A stretch of 64,000 bases of DNA, from positions 1,302,001 through 1,366,000 of the forward strand of contig CAVSIE010000002.1 of the NCBI GenBank assembly GCA_963728045.1. Reading direction: 5' to 3'. Numbering within the stretch: the stretch's first letter is position 1; each line of letters opens with the position of its first letter. This document shows positions 18,893 through 25,416 of this stretch, piece after piece. A model generated the notes under the pieces. It saw only the letters and a program-made list of their open reading frames with translations. It searched no databases and was not told the origin of the DNA. Position numbers and translations under genes: made by a program. The stretch comes from VRUE01 sp963728045. Its GTDB lineage: Bacteria; Actinomycetota; Thermoleophilia; Solirubrobacterales; 70-9.

Positions 18893-20037
18893 GCGCGGAG
18901 GCGACAGCGGTTGCCACCGAGGGCGTCTTCCCCTCGCAGGCGCTGGGCGAGGCGATCGCCGCCGAGTGGGTGACCTCCGGCGACTACCGGATCCGTCCCG
19001 AGGCGATCCAGCCGGCCAGCATCGACCTGCGCCTCGGCGACTTCGCCTGGGCCCTGCGCTGCTCCTTCCTGCCCGACGTCGACTCGACCGTCGAGGAGAA
19101 GATCGAGGGGCTCGCCTTCCAGAAAGTCGACCTGCGCGACGGCGCCGTGCTGGAGCGCGACCGTCCCTACCTGGTGCCGCTGATCGAGGAGCTGGCGCTG
19201 CCCGACGACGTCCGCGCCAAGGCCAACCCGAAGAGCTCGACCGGCCGCCTCGACGTCTTCACCCGGGTGCTGACCGACCGTCACCACCGCTTCGACGAGA
19301 TCCGCGCCGGCTACCAAGGCAAGCTCTACCTGGAGGTCGTGCCGCGCTCCTTCGCGATCCAGGTGCGGACCGGGCTCTCGCTCAACCAGCTGCGGCTGGC
19401 GCGCGGCGACGTGCGGCTAGGCGACGAGGAGATCCGCCGCATGCAGGGCGAGGACCCGTCGCTGCTCTACCTCGACTCACAGCCGCTGCCCGAGTCGGAG
19501 CTCTCGGTCGCCGACGGGCTCTTCCTCAGCGTCGACCTCTCCGGGCCCGACGACCGCATCGTCGGCTACCGGGCGAAGAAGAACAGCCTCCCGGTCGACC
19601 TCTCGAAGATCCGCGCCTACCGCTGGACCGACTACTGGGACCCGGTGTACCCGGAGAGCGGCGGGCGGATCGTGCTCGAGCCGGAGATCTTCTACCTGCT
19701 GCTCTCCGCCGAGGGAGTCTGCATCCCGCCCCAGATCGCCGCCGAGATGATGGCCTACGACCCGACCGCCGGCGAGCTGCGCACCCACTACGCCGGCTTC
19801 TTCGACCCTGGCTTCGGCTACGACCCGGCCGGCGAGCGCCACGGCAGCCGCGCCGCGCTTGAGGTGCGGGCGCGCGACGTCTCCTTCATGGTCGAGCACC
19901 GCCAGCCCGTCTGCAAGCTGGGGCTGGAGCGGACCAGCGCCCCGGCGGAGCGCCTCTACGGCGAGCTGCTGGGCTCGAACTACCAAGGCCAGGTGACGAT
20001 GCTGAGCAAGCATTTCGAAGAGCAGGCCCCGTCGTGA
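18889..20037 (+). CDS. dcd: Two-domain 2'-deoxycytidine 5'-triphosphate deaminase
   Basis: 382 codons from ATG 18889 (ATGA overlap with the upstream TetR stop). Deaminates dCTP to dUTP on the way to dTTP, in the cytoplasm. Signature segments are present: QPASIDLRLG (residues 41-50), NPKSSTGRLDVFTR (113-126) and GYQGKLYLEV, which match the long, about 360-380-residue family in which two dUTPase-like domains are fused; classical Dcd is about 190 residues. The second half (residues about 195-382) is the degenerate second domain. The family identity is well supported; activity is inferred. An intrinsic terminator overlaps its stop codon. Confidence 0.9.
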   Translation: MSAEATAVATEGVFPSQALGEAIAAEWVTSGDYRIRPEAIQPASIDLRLGDFAWALRCSFLPDVDSTVEEKIEGLAFQKVDLRDGAVLERDRPYLVPLIEELALPDDVRAKANPKSSTGRLDVFTRVLTDRHHRFDEIRAGYQGKLYLEVVPRSFAIQVRTGLSLNQLRLARGDVRLGDEEIRRMQGEDPSLLYLDSQPLPESELSVADGLFLSVDLSGPDDRIVGYRAKKNSLPVDLSKIRAYRWTDYWDPVYPESGGRIVLEPEIFYLLLSAEGVCIPPQIAAEMMAYDPTAGELRTHYAGFFDPGFGYDPAGERHGSRAALEVRARDVSFMVEHRQPVCKLGLERTSAPAERLYGELLGSNYQGQVTMLSKHFEEQAPS

Positions 20038-20055
20038 GGGACGGGGCGCTTTTGT
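20026..20055 (+). terminator. Intrinsic terminator of the TetR-dcd operon
   Basis: Stem GCCCCGTC/GACGGGGC (8 bp) with a 6-nt loop that contains most of the dcd TGA stop, followed by GCTTTTGTTT. Canonical layout with a T-rich tail. Confidence 0.8.
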
Positions 20056-20085
20056 TTCCCTATGGGCGACAAATGCGCCCCAGCC

Positions 20086-20547
20086 ATGACTGAGCGCACC
20101 TGGAACGTCTACCTGGCCGGCGAGATCCACTCCGACTGGCGCGAGTGGATCGAGGCCGGGGCGCACGAGGCGGGCCTGCCGGTCGAGCTGACGGCGCCAG
20201 TCACTGACCACGCCGCCTCCGACGACGCCGGCACGGGCACGCTGGGCGAGGAGGCCGAGGCCTTCTGGCGCGACCACAAGGGCGCCGGCGTCAATGCGAT
20301 TCGCACCCAGACCCTGATTCGCGACGCCGACGTCGTCGTCGTCCGCTTCGGCGACAAGTACCGCCAGTGGAACGCCGCCTTCGATGCCGGCTATGCCGCC
20401 GCGCTCGGCAAGCCGATCGTCACCCTGCACGACCCCGAGCTCGACCACGCCCTGAAGGAGGTCGACCGCGCCGCCCAGGCGACCGCGCGAACCGCCGAGC
20501 AGGTGGTCGACGTGCTGCGCTACGTGATCCGCGGCGAGCTTCCGTAA
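20086..20547 (+). CDS. YtoQ family protein
   Basis: 153 codons from ATG 20086; an in-frame ATG at 20062 would add 8 residues (MGDKCAPA) not typical of the family. Hallmarks of YtoQ are present: WNVYLAGEIHSDWR, APVTDHAASDD, FWRDHKGAGVNAIRT and VRFGDKYRQWNAAFDAGYAA. The fold resembles nucleoside 2-deoxyribosyltransferase-like proteins, but the biochemical role is unsettled. It follows the dcd terminator and is probably transcribed alone. Confidence 0.87.
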   Translation: MTERTWNVYLAGEIHSDWREWIEAGAHEAGLPVELTAPVTDHAASDDAGTGTLGEEAEAFWRDHKGAGVNAIRTQTLIRDADVVVVRFGDKYRQWNAAFDAGYAAALGKPIVTLHDPELDHALKEVDRAAQATARTAEQVVDVLRYVIRGELP

Positions 20548-20563
20548 GGAGCGATCCTGGGTT

Positions 20564-20569
20564 TATACT
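20564..20569 (+). promoter_or_regulatory. Candidate -10 box of a small RNA
   Basis: TATACT, an excellent -10 hexamer, with no protein-coding gene downstream before the terminator at 20602. The expected start point (about 7 nt downstream) coincides with G20577, the first base of the segment that pairs with the toxin-like mini-gene. No convincing -35 is seen. Confidence 0.5.
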
Positions 20570-20576
20570 TCTAGGC

Positions 20577-20630
20577 GATCAATACGAGTTCCAGCATTGC
20601 TGAAAAGGCCCGGCGACGGGCCTTTTCTGT
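20577..20630 (+). ncRNA. Candidate antisense-type small RNA (about 54 nt)
   Basis: Between the TATACT box and the terminator lies a short sequence with no ORF on this strand. Its first 24 nt (20577-20600) match 20714-20737 at 21 of 24 positions (differences at 20588, 20594 and 20600, all G/C swaps). Because the mini-gene at 20678-20734 is on the other strand, the RNA would pair with the mini-gene's start-codon region, with an unbroken run of 11 bp plus two of 5 bp. The remainder is a terminator hairpin. The layout (5' antisense segment plus terminator) is that of RNA antitoxins such as IstR-1. Alternative: a decayed second copy of the mini-gene (reading MLELVLIA on the minus strand) without RNA function. 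Confidence 0.5.
20602..20630. terminator. Bidirectional intrinsic terminator
   Basis: 11-bp stem GAAAAGGCCCG/CGGGCCTTTTC with a GCGA loop. Read on the plus strand it ends CCTTTTCTGT, on the minus strand CCTTTTCAGCA, so it can stop both the candidate small RNA and the leftward mini-gene transcript. Confidence 0.8.
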
Positions 20631-20677
20631 GCCGGAAGAGCTGGGCGAGGCCGAGGCCCCGCCCAGCGGCTCCGCCT

Positions 20678-20734
20678 CTACATCTCTCTCAGGATCAGTA
20701 GAAGCAAGAGCATGATCAATACGACTTCCACCAT
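20678..20734 (-). CDS. 18-residue hydrophobic peptide, candidate SOS-induced type I toxin or membrane peptide
   Basis: Encodes MVEVVLIMLLLLLILREM from ATG 20734 to TAG 20678. The Shine-Dalgarno AAAGGAGG (20740-20747) sits 5 nt before ATG, far stronger than at most genes here. A 9-bp hairpin (20747-20755 with 73-81) abuts the SD. Upstream on this strand are TACAAT (20814-20819) and a LexA-type box (20822-20835). Size, near-total hydrophobicity and SOS-type control resemble TisB, Ibs and ShoB type peptides, which insert in the inner membrane. There is no sequence homology evidence: function is inferred from layout. It could instead be a short regulatory leader. Confidence 0.55.
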   Translation of the reverse strand: MVEVVLIMLLLLLILREM

Positions 20735-20813
20735 TGGCGCCTCCTTTCTCCAGGCCGGTCGCTAGACGCTGAGCCTGGAGAGGGGAGCCATGGCGCTGAT
20801 TGATCACGCGGGC

Positions 20814-20819
20814 ATTGTA
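20814..20819 (-). promoter_or_regulatory. Candidate -10 box for the hydrophobic mini-gene
   Basis: TACAAT on the minus strand, one mismatch from TATAAT, placed 2 bp downstream of the LexA box so that bound repressor would cover the promoter. Predicted 5' UTR about 70 nt. No clear -35 is visible. Confidence 0.45.
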
Positions 20820-20821
20820 TG

Positions 20822-20835
20822 CGAACATATGTTCG
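20822..20835. promoter_or_regulatory. LexA-type SOS box between divergent genes
   Basis: CGAACATATGTTCG is a perfect 14-bp palindrome and fits the Gram-positive/actinobacterial SOS consensus CGAAC-N4-GTTCG. It overlaps the putative promoters of both the leftward mini-gene and the rightward radical SAM gene (ATG at 20837). The lexA gene itself is not in the window. Confidence 0.75.
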
Positions 20836-20836
20836 T

Positions 20837-21832
20837 ATGCGTTGGGATCGACAAAGGGTTGACGAGGAGGACTCGAGCAGGCTGTTCGGTCTAGCCGAGG
20901 AAGCGGTCACCCGCACATTCGACGCCCCGGAGGCGATGGGGATCAACTTCCACGAGGTGCGGGCACGGTCGGCGCTGAACCGGGTGCCGGGCGGGCGGTA
21001 CGGGTTCGGGTGGACGATCAATCCGTATCGAGGATGCACGCATGCCTGCACCTTTTGCTTCGCCAGGCGAACCCACACTTACCTCGACTTCGACGCCGGG
21101 AGGGACTTCGAGCGGGAGATCGTGGTCAAGGTGAACGTGCCGGAGGTGCTGCGAGCTGAGTTGGCGCGACCGAACTGGAAGCGGGAGCTGGTCGCGCTGG
21201 GGACCAACACCGATCCTTATCAGTGGGTCGAGAGCCGCTACCGGATGATGCCGGAGATCCTCGCGGCGCTGGAGGAGGCTGAGACCCCCGTTTCGGTGCT
21301 GACCAAGTCGCCGCTGGTGATGCGCGACGTCGACCTTTACGAGCGGATGGCGGAGCGGCTGCCGGTCTCGGTCAACCTCTCGGTGCCGACGCTCGACGAG
21401 AAGGCCTGGCGGGCGACCGAGCCGCACACCCCCAGCCCCAGCGCCCGCCTCGACGCGGTCGCCGAGCTGCGCGGCCGCGGCATCGACTCCGGCGTCCTGA
21501 TCGCGCCGCTGATGCCAGGCATCAACGACACCCCGGATCAAGTCCAGCCAATAGTCGACCGCGCCCGTGAGGCTGGCGCCACCTTCCTCGGCGGCGTCGC
21601 TCTCCATCTTCGCGGCGAGGTCCGCGACGTCTTTTTCGGCTGGCTACGCGCCAAACGTCCCGATCTGATTCCGCAGTACGAGCGCTTGTACGCCAACGGC
21701 CGCGCGTACATGCGTCCCGCTGACCGCAGCCGAGTCAGCTCGGTTGTAAGAGGCTGGGGAAGAGGACGGCGTGCGACGGAGAAGGAGCGTCAGGGGACTG
21801 CCGCTTCTGCCCCTCAGGAACGCCTCTTCTGA
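20837..21832 (+). CDS. Rv2578c-family radical SAM protein
   Basis: 331 codons from ATG 20837 (MRWDRQ), the start that matches mycobacterial Rv2578c; an in-frame ATG at 20819 precedes the SOS box and is unlikely. The radical SAM cluster motif CxxxCxxC is Cys67, Cys71, Cys74 (RGCTHACTFCFAR), followed by THTYLDF, VALGTNTDPYQ and VLTKSPL, all characteristic of this family. Substrate unknown; the family is distantly related to spore photoproduct lyase-like enzymes. A possible promoter is TTGATC (20800-20805), 17 bp, GAACAT (20823-20828), then 8 nt to ATG, so the LexA box would lie over the -10. Damage-inducible expression is inference. Confidence 0.9.
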   Translation: MRWDRQRVDEEDSSRLFGLAEEAVTRTFDAPEAMGINFHEVRARSALNRVPGGRYGFGWTINPYRGCTHACTFCFARRTHTYLDFDAGRDFEREIVVKVNVPEVLRAELARPNWKRELVALGTNTDPYQWVESRYRMMPEILAALEEAETPVSVLTKSPLVMRDVDLYERMAERLPVSVNLSVPTLDEKAWRATEPHTPSPSARLDAVAELRGRGIDSGVLIAPLMPGINDTPDQVQPIVDRAREAGATFLGGVALHLRGEVRDVFFGWLRAKRPDLIPQYERLYANGRAYMRPADRSRVSSVVRGWGRGRRATEKERQGTAASAPQERLF

Positions 21833-21860
21833 CGTCCCTGCGTTGCTAGGGTCGGAGGCG

Positions 21861-22964
21861 ATGAGTGCTGACGTCATCTCGTTTGCGCGAGGCGCCCCGA
21901 GCGCCGACATCCTGCCGCGGATTGCGGTGGCCGAAGCGGCTGGGGTGGCACTGGCTGAGGATTGGCAGAAGGCGCTGTCGTATGGGACGGGGGTCGGTCA
22001 CCCCGGTCTTTGCGAGTGGGTCGCTGAGCGGCATGGGGGGCTGGAGGCGGGGCAGGTGATGATCGCCAACGGGTCTCTGGAGGCTGGGGCGATGCTGTTC
22101 GAGCACCTGCTCGAGCCCGGCGACCGCGTCGTCGTCGAGCAGCCGTCCTATGACCGCACGCTGCTGCTGCTCCAGAGACTGGGCGTGGAGCTGGTGCCGG
22201 TGCCGCTGGAGGCGGACGGGATCGACCTTGCGGCGTTCGAGGCGGCGCTCGGCGAGGGGCCGATCAAGCTCGCCCACGTCATCCCCAACTTCCACAACCC
22301 GGCCGGCTGCACGCTCTCTGCGGAGAAGCGGGTGCGGCTGGTCGAGCTCGCCGCCGAGCACGAATTCTGGGTCTTCGAGGACGATCCCTATCGCGAGCTG
22401 CCCTTCGAGGGCGAGGCGCTGGAGACGATGCTCTCGCTCGACCGGGCCGGCCGCGTGATCCACGCCTCCTCCTTCTCGAAGACGGTCAGCCCCGGTGTCC
22501 GGGTCGGCTACCTGGCCGGTCCCGGTGAGGAGATCGCCAAGCTCGCCATGCGCGCCAACGAGACCTACATCTCGCCCAACATGCTGGCCGAGTCCGTGGT
22601 GCTGGAGCTCTGCCGCTCCGGCGGCCTCGATCGCAACATCGAGTTCGTCAAGGGCGCCCTGCGCGAGCGTCGCGACGCCCTGGTCGGGGCGCTACAGGAG
22701 CAGCTTCCCGAGGCTGAGTTCGTCATCCCGGGCGGTGGCTACTTCCTCTGGCTCGACCTCGCCGAGGGCACCGACACCACAGTGCTGCTGGCCGAGGCGA
22801 AGAGTGACGGCGTCGCCTTCGTCGCCGGGCCCGACTTCATGCTCGACGGCGGCCTCAACAGCCTCCGCCTCTCCTTCGCCAGCGTCCCGCCAGAGCGCAT
22901 CCCGGAGGGCGTCACCCGCCTCGCCCGCGCCCTGGAGCGCGTCCGGGCCGGCTCGCCCGTCTAG
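21861..22964 (+). CDS. PLP-dependent class I/II aminotransferase (LysN/2-aminoadipate type)
   Basis: 367 codons from ATG 21861. TAGGGT (21847-21852) lies 8 nt upstream and GGAGG overlaps the gap. Fold-type I aminotransferase: the PLP lysine is Lys207 in SSFSKTVSPGVRVGY; NFHNPAGCTLS and the C-terminal Arg segment (SLRLSFA) are also present. Closest in style to the MocR-like/LysN group without the GntR DNA-binding domain. Exact amino donor unknown. Its stop abuts the stop of the convergent DtxR-type gene with no gap. Confidence 0.88.
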   Translation: MSADVISFARGAPSADILPRIAVAEAAGVALAEDWQKALSYGTGVGHPGLCEWVAERHGGLEAGQVMIANGSLEAGAMLFEHLLEPGDRVVVEQPSYDRTLLLLQRLGVELVPVPLEADGIDLAAFEAALGEGPIKLAHVIPNFHNPAGCTLSAEKRVRLVELAAEHEFWVFEDDPYRELPFEGEALETMLSLDRAGRVIHASSFSKTVSPGVRVGYLAGPGEEIAKLAMRANETYISPNMLAESVVLELCRSGGLDRNIEFVKGALRERRDALVGALQEQLPEAEFVIPGGGYFLWLDLAEGTDTTVLLAEAKSDGVAFVAGPDFMLDGGLNSLRLSFASVPPERIPEGVTRLARALERVRAGSPV

Positions 22965-23672
22965 CTAACGGCCGTAGCGGTCCGAGGAAAGAACCAGCTG
23001 CTCGGGGATCGCCGCCCGTGGCGGCGGTGAGGGATCGGCGCGGACCGAGACCGTCTCGGCGACGCTCCGGGTTACCGCGTGCGGGCCGTCCTCGGAGAGG
23101 ATCGTGACGCCATCCTCGTCGGTCTTCTCGACCGTCCCCTCCAGCCCGGGATGCAGCCCCGCGTCCTTGAGGTAGTGCAGAAGCTCCTCGGCCTCGTTCT
23201 CGAAACGCAGCACGTGCACCGTGGCGCCCGCCTCGACGTCTGCCAGCAGAGCGCCCTGCTCGCGGGCGCCCTCGACGATCGGGTGGCCGTGTGGGCAGGT
23301 GGTCGCATCGCCGATTGCCGCCCGCATCCGCTCCTCCAGCACTGGCGACATCGCGTGCTCGATCCGCTCCGCCTCCTCGTGGACCTCGTCCCAGGGGATG
23401 CCGAGCACGTCGGTGAGGAAGCGCTCGATCATCCGGTGGCGGCGGACGATGTGGCTGGCGTGGTCGCGCCCGGACTCGGTGAAGTGAAGTGACTTGTCCG
23501 CGTTGCGCTCGACGTAGCCGTCGTCGACCAAGCGGCCGATCATCTCGTGCACCGTCGGCGGCGAGAGCTGCATCGCGCGGGCGACGTTGGCGCCGGTGAT
23601 CGGCAGCCCGGCCTCCTCCAGCCAGAACATGATCTCCAGGTACTCCTGCTCTGCGACGGTCGCGTCAGCCAT
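22965..23672 (-). CDS. DtxR/MntR-family metal-dependent transcriptional repressor
   Basis: 235 codons. N-terminal winged helix (about residues 5-65, QEYLEIMFWLEEAGLPITGA, LSPPTVHEMIGRL), then a dimerisation/metal-binding domain with metal-ligand candidates in HRMIERFL, HEEAERIEHAMS and CPHGHPI, then an SH3/FeoA-like C-terminal domain. Length matches IdeR/DtxR. It would repress iron or manganese homeostasis genes when metal is bound; which metal cannot be told. TAGTAT lies 8 nt before ATG (23681-23686, minus), suggesting a leaderless mRNA. Confidence 0.9.
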   Translation of the reverse strand: MADATVAEQEYLEIMFWLEEAGLPITGANVARAMQLSPPTVHEMIGRLVDDGYVERNADKSLHFTESGRDHASHIVRRHRMIERFLTDVLGIPWDEVHEEAERIEHAMSPVLEERMRAAIGDATTCPHGHPIVEGAREQGALLADVEAGATVHVLRFENEAEELLHYLKDAGLHPGLEGTVEKTDEDGVTILSEDGPHAVTRSVAETVSVRADPSPPPRAAIPEQLVLSSDRYGR

Positions 23673-23683
23673 CGGTTTCGATA

Positions 23684-24499
23684 CTAGCGGCGCTCCACCA
23701 GCGTCGAGACGACGGCCTCGTAGAAGCCGTCGCCCATGCGGCCCTCGGTGACGGTGGCGTTGTCCCAGGAGGCGAGCGCCGCGCGCAGGCCAGGATCGCG
23801 CTCGGGCCCGTTGGCGACGACGAAGAAGCGGCCGACCGCGGCCGCGACCTCGAGGTCCTCGACCGAGTCGCCGACCGCGATGCAGTCCGCCGGGTCGTAG
23901 CCGCGGACGCGGGCGTGGGCGGCGACGGCGCCCGCCTTGCTGACCATCTTCGGGACCAGGTGATAGGCGTGGGTCGGTCCGTCGATCGCCGGCATCTCAC
24001 GCGCGATCGCGCCGTTGTCGAGCAGGCGCAGGTCGCCGTGCCCCTCGGCGCCGAGCAGCTCGTTGGCGGCGGCGACGTCGACCTTGCCGCGGAAGAGGTG
24101 GGAGAGGACGCGGCCCTCGTGCCAGGGCGCGTGGTACTCGAGCCGGCCCTCGAAATGCTCGAAGAGCATCTGTGGGATGCCCCGCGCCTCGATCTGCTCG
24201 TAGATGGTGCCGCTCTCGTCCGGCTCCATCTCGCCGGTCATCAGGGTCGTCTCGCCGTCGATCGCGAAGGCGCAGCCGGCCTCGTAAATGTATGAGGTCT
24301 GGCCGATCAGGCGCGCGCACTCGTGGACCTGCGGCTCGCGGCGCCCGGACATGATCGTCACCTCGACCCCGGCCCGGTGGCAGGCCTCGAGCCCGCGCGC
24401 CTGAGCGTGTGAGAAGCCACCCTCGGCATCGCGGAAGAGCGAGCTCCCCTTGCCGAGCAGGGTGCCGTCGAGGTCCACGTAGACGCAGCTCAGGGCCAT
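23684..24499 (-). CDS. HAD-superfamily phosphatase (Cof/MPGP-like)
   Basis: 271 codons from ATG 24499. HAD motif I DLDGTL (Asp9, Asp11), motif II in MSGRREP, motif III lysine in VPKMVSKAGAV and motif IV GDSVEDLEVA. The cap region sits between motifs II and III, as in the Cof/mannosyl-3-phosphoglycerate phosphatase branch. Substrate probably a phosphosugar, but not identifiable. Its start is only 24 bp from that of the divergent folP-like gene, with overlapping -10 boxes between them. Confidence 0.87.
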   Translation of the reverse strand: MALSCVYVDLDGTLLGKGSSLFRDAEGGFSHAQARGLEACHRAGVEVTIMSGRREPQVHECARLIGQTSYIYEAGCAFAIDGETTLMTGEMEPDESGTIYEQIEARGIPQMLFEHFEGRLEYHAPWHEGRVLSHLFRGKVDVAAANELLGAEGHGDLRLLDNGAIAREMPAIDGPTHAYHLVPKMVSKAGAVAAHARVRGYDPADCIAVGDSVEDLEVAAAVGRFFVVANGPERDPGLRAALASWDNATVTEGRMGDGFYEAVVSTLVERR

Positions 24500-24510
24500 G
24501 GGCGCGGTCG

Positions 24511-24519
24511 CTACGGTAG
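24511..24519. promoter_or_regulatory. Overlapping divergent -10 boxes between HAD and DHPS genes
   Basis: The near-symmetric CTACGGTAG contains TACGGT on the plus strand (24512-24517, 6 nt before GTG 24524) and TACCGT on the minus strand (24513-24518, 13 nt before ATG 24499). The whole gap is 24 bp, so one short element must serve both genes. Confidence 0.5.
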
Positions 24520-24523
24520 CGGC

Positions 24524-25381
24524 GTGCCCTGGCGACTCGCCGACCGGACCCTCGAGCTGGCCCAGCCGCTGGCGGCGGGGATCGTCAACGTCACCACGGA
24601 CTCGATGTTCGAGGGGGCGCGAAGCGGCACGCCCGAGCAGGCGATCGCCGACGGGCGCGGGCTGGTCGAGGCGGGCTTCGAGATGCTCGACGTGGGGGCG
24701 GTGGCGGCGCGCAGCGGGCCGCCGGTGGCGGCGGAGGACGAGGCGGCGGCGCTGGCGCCGGCGGTCGAGGGGATGGCCGAGCTGGGCGTGCCGGTCGCGG
24801 CCGACACCTTCTCGGTCGAGGTGGCGCGGCGGGCGCTGGCGGCGGGGGCGGTCGCCGTCAACGACATCTCCGGCGGCTCGGAGGAGATGTTCGAGCTGGT
24901 TGCCGAGACAGGGTGCGGCTACGTCCTCATGCACATCGAGGGGCCGCCCCGGGTCGACCGGCCGGCGCCGGAGTACGGCGACGTCGTCGACCACCTGAAG
25001 TCCTGGTTCGGGGGGAGAGTCGAGGCGGCCCGGAGGCTTGGGGTGAGCGAGGAGCAGATCGCGATCGACCCCGGACTCGACTTCGACCTCAGCCTCGACC
25101 AGGACTTGGAGATCCTGCGCCGGCTCGGCGAGCTGCGCGAGCTGGGCCTCCCCCTCTACGTGTCGCTCTCGCGCAAGGACTTCATCGGCGCCGTGCTGGG
25201 CGGCTCCTGGGAGGAGCGGCTGTCGGCCGGTGAGCGCGAGTGGGGGACGGTCGCCGCGGTCGCGCTGGCGGTGCGGGCGGGCGCCGACATCCTGCGGATT
25301 CACGACCGCAGCTCGCTGCAGGCGATGCGCGTGGCTGGCCGGATCGCGCGCGGTGCCCCTTCGGCGCGGAAGGTTGGCTGA
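24524..25381 (+). CDS. folP: Dihydropteroate synthase homologue with divergent pABA loop
   Basis: 285 codons from GTG 24524, leaderless by the TACGGT box. Cytoplasmic folate enzyme that joins DHPP and pABA. TIM-barrel motifs of DHPS are recognisable: GIVNVTTDSM (residues 19-28), VNDISGG, YVLMH, DPGLDFDLS, SRKDFIGAVLG and the terminal RIHDRSS. However, loop 2, normally (E)STRPG, reads A-A-R-S-G here (residues 61-65): the Ser, Thr and Pro that contact pABA are replaced. It may be a sulfonamide-insensitive enzyme, or a paralogue with another substrate. Followed in the same frame by the helicase gene. Confidence 0.82.
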   Translation: MPWRLADRTLELAQPLAAGIVNVTTDSMFEGARSGTPEQAIADGRGLVEAGFEMLDVGAVAARSGPPVAAEDEAAALAPAVEGMAELGVPVAADTFSVEVARRALAAGAVAVNDISGGSEEMFELVAETGCGYVLMHIEGPPRVDRPAPEYGDVVDHLKSWFGGRVEAARRLGVSEEQIAIDPGLDFDLSLDQDLEILRRLGELRELGLPLYVSLSRKDFIGAVLGGSWEERLSAGEREWGTVAAVALAVRAGADILRIHDRSSLQAMRVAGRIARGAPSARKVG

Positions 25382-25416
25382 AGGGTTTTGCCCCCTATAG
25401 GTGGGAAAACCCTTCA
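25379..25416. repeat. 38-bp near-perfect palindrome spanning the folP stop codon
   Basis: Left half TGAAGGGTTTTGCCCCCTA pairs with the right half ending GGGAAAACCCTTCA at 17 of 19 positions around the centre CCTATAGG. The folP TGA is its first triplet and the presumed helicase start region lies inside it. In RNA it would form a long hairpin with almost no loop; in DNA it could be a dimer-binding site. No T tract follows. Confidence 0.7.

Noticed and set aside
20577..20600. Minus-strand ORF MLELVLIA as a second toxin gene
   Set aside because: Eight codons with no SD and located beyond the terminator of the minus-strand transcript; better explained as the antisense segment or a decayed copy.
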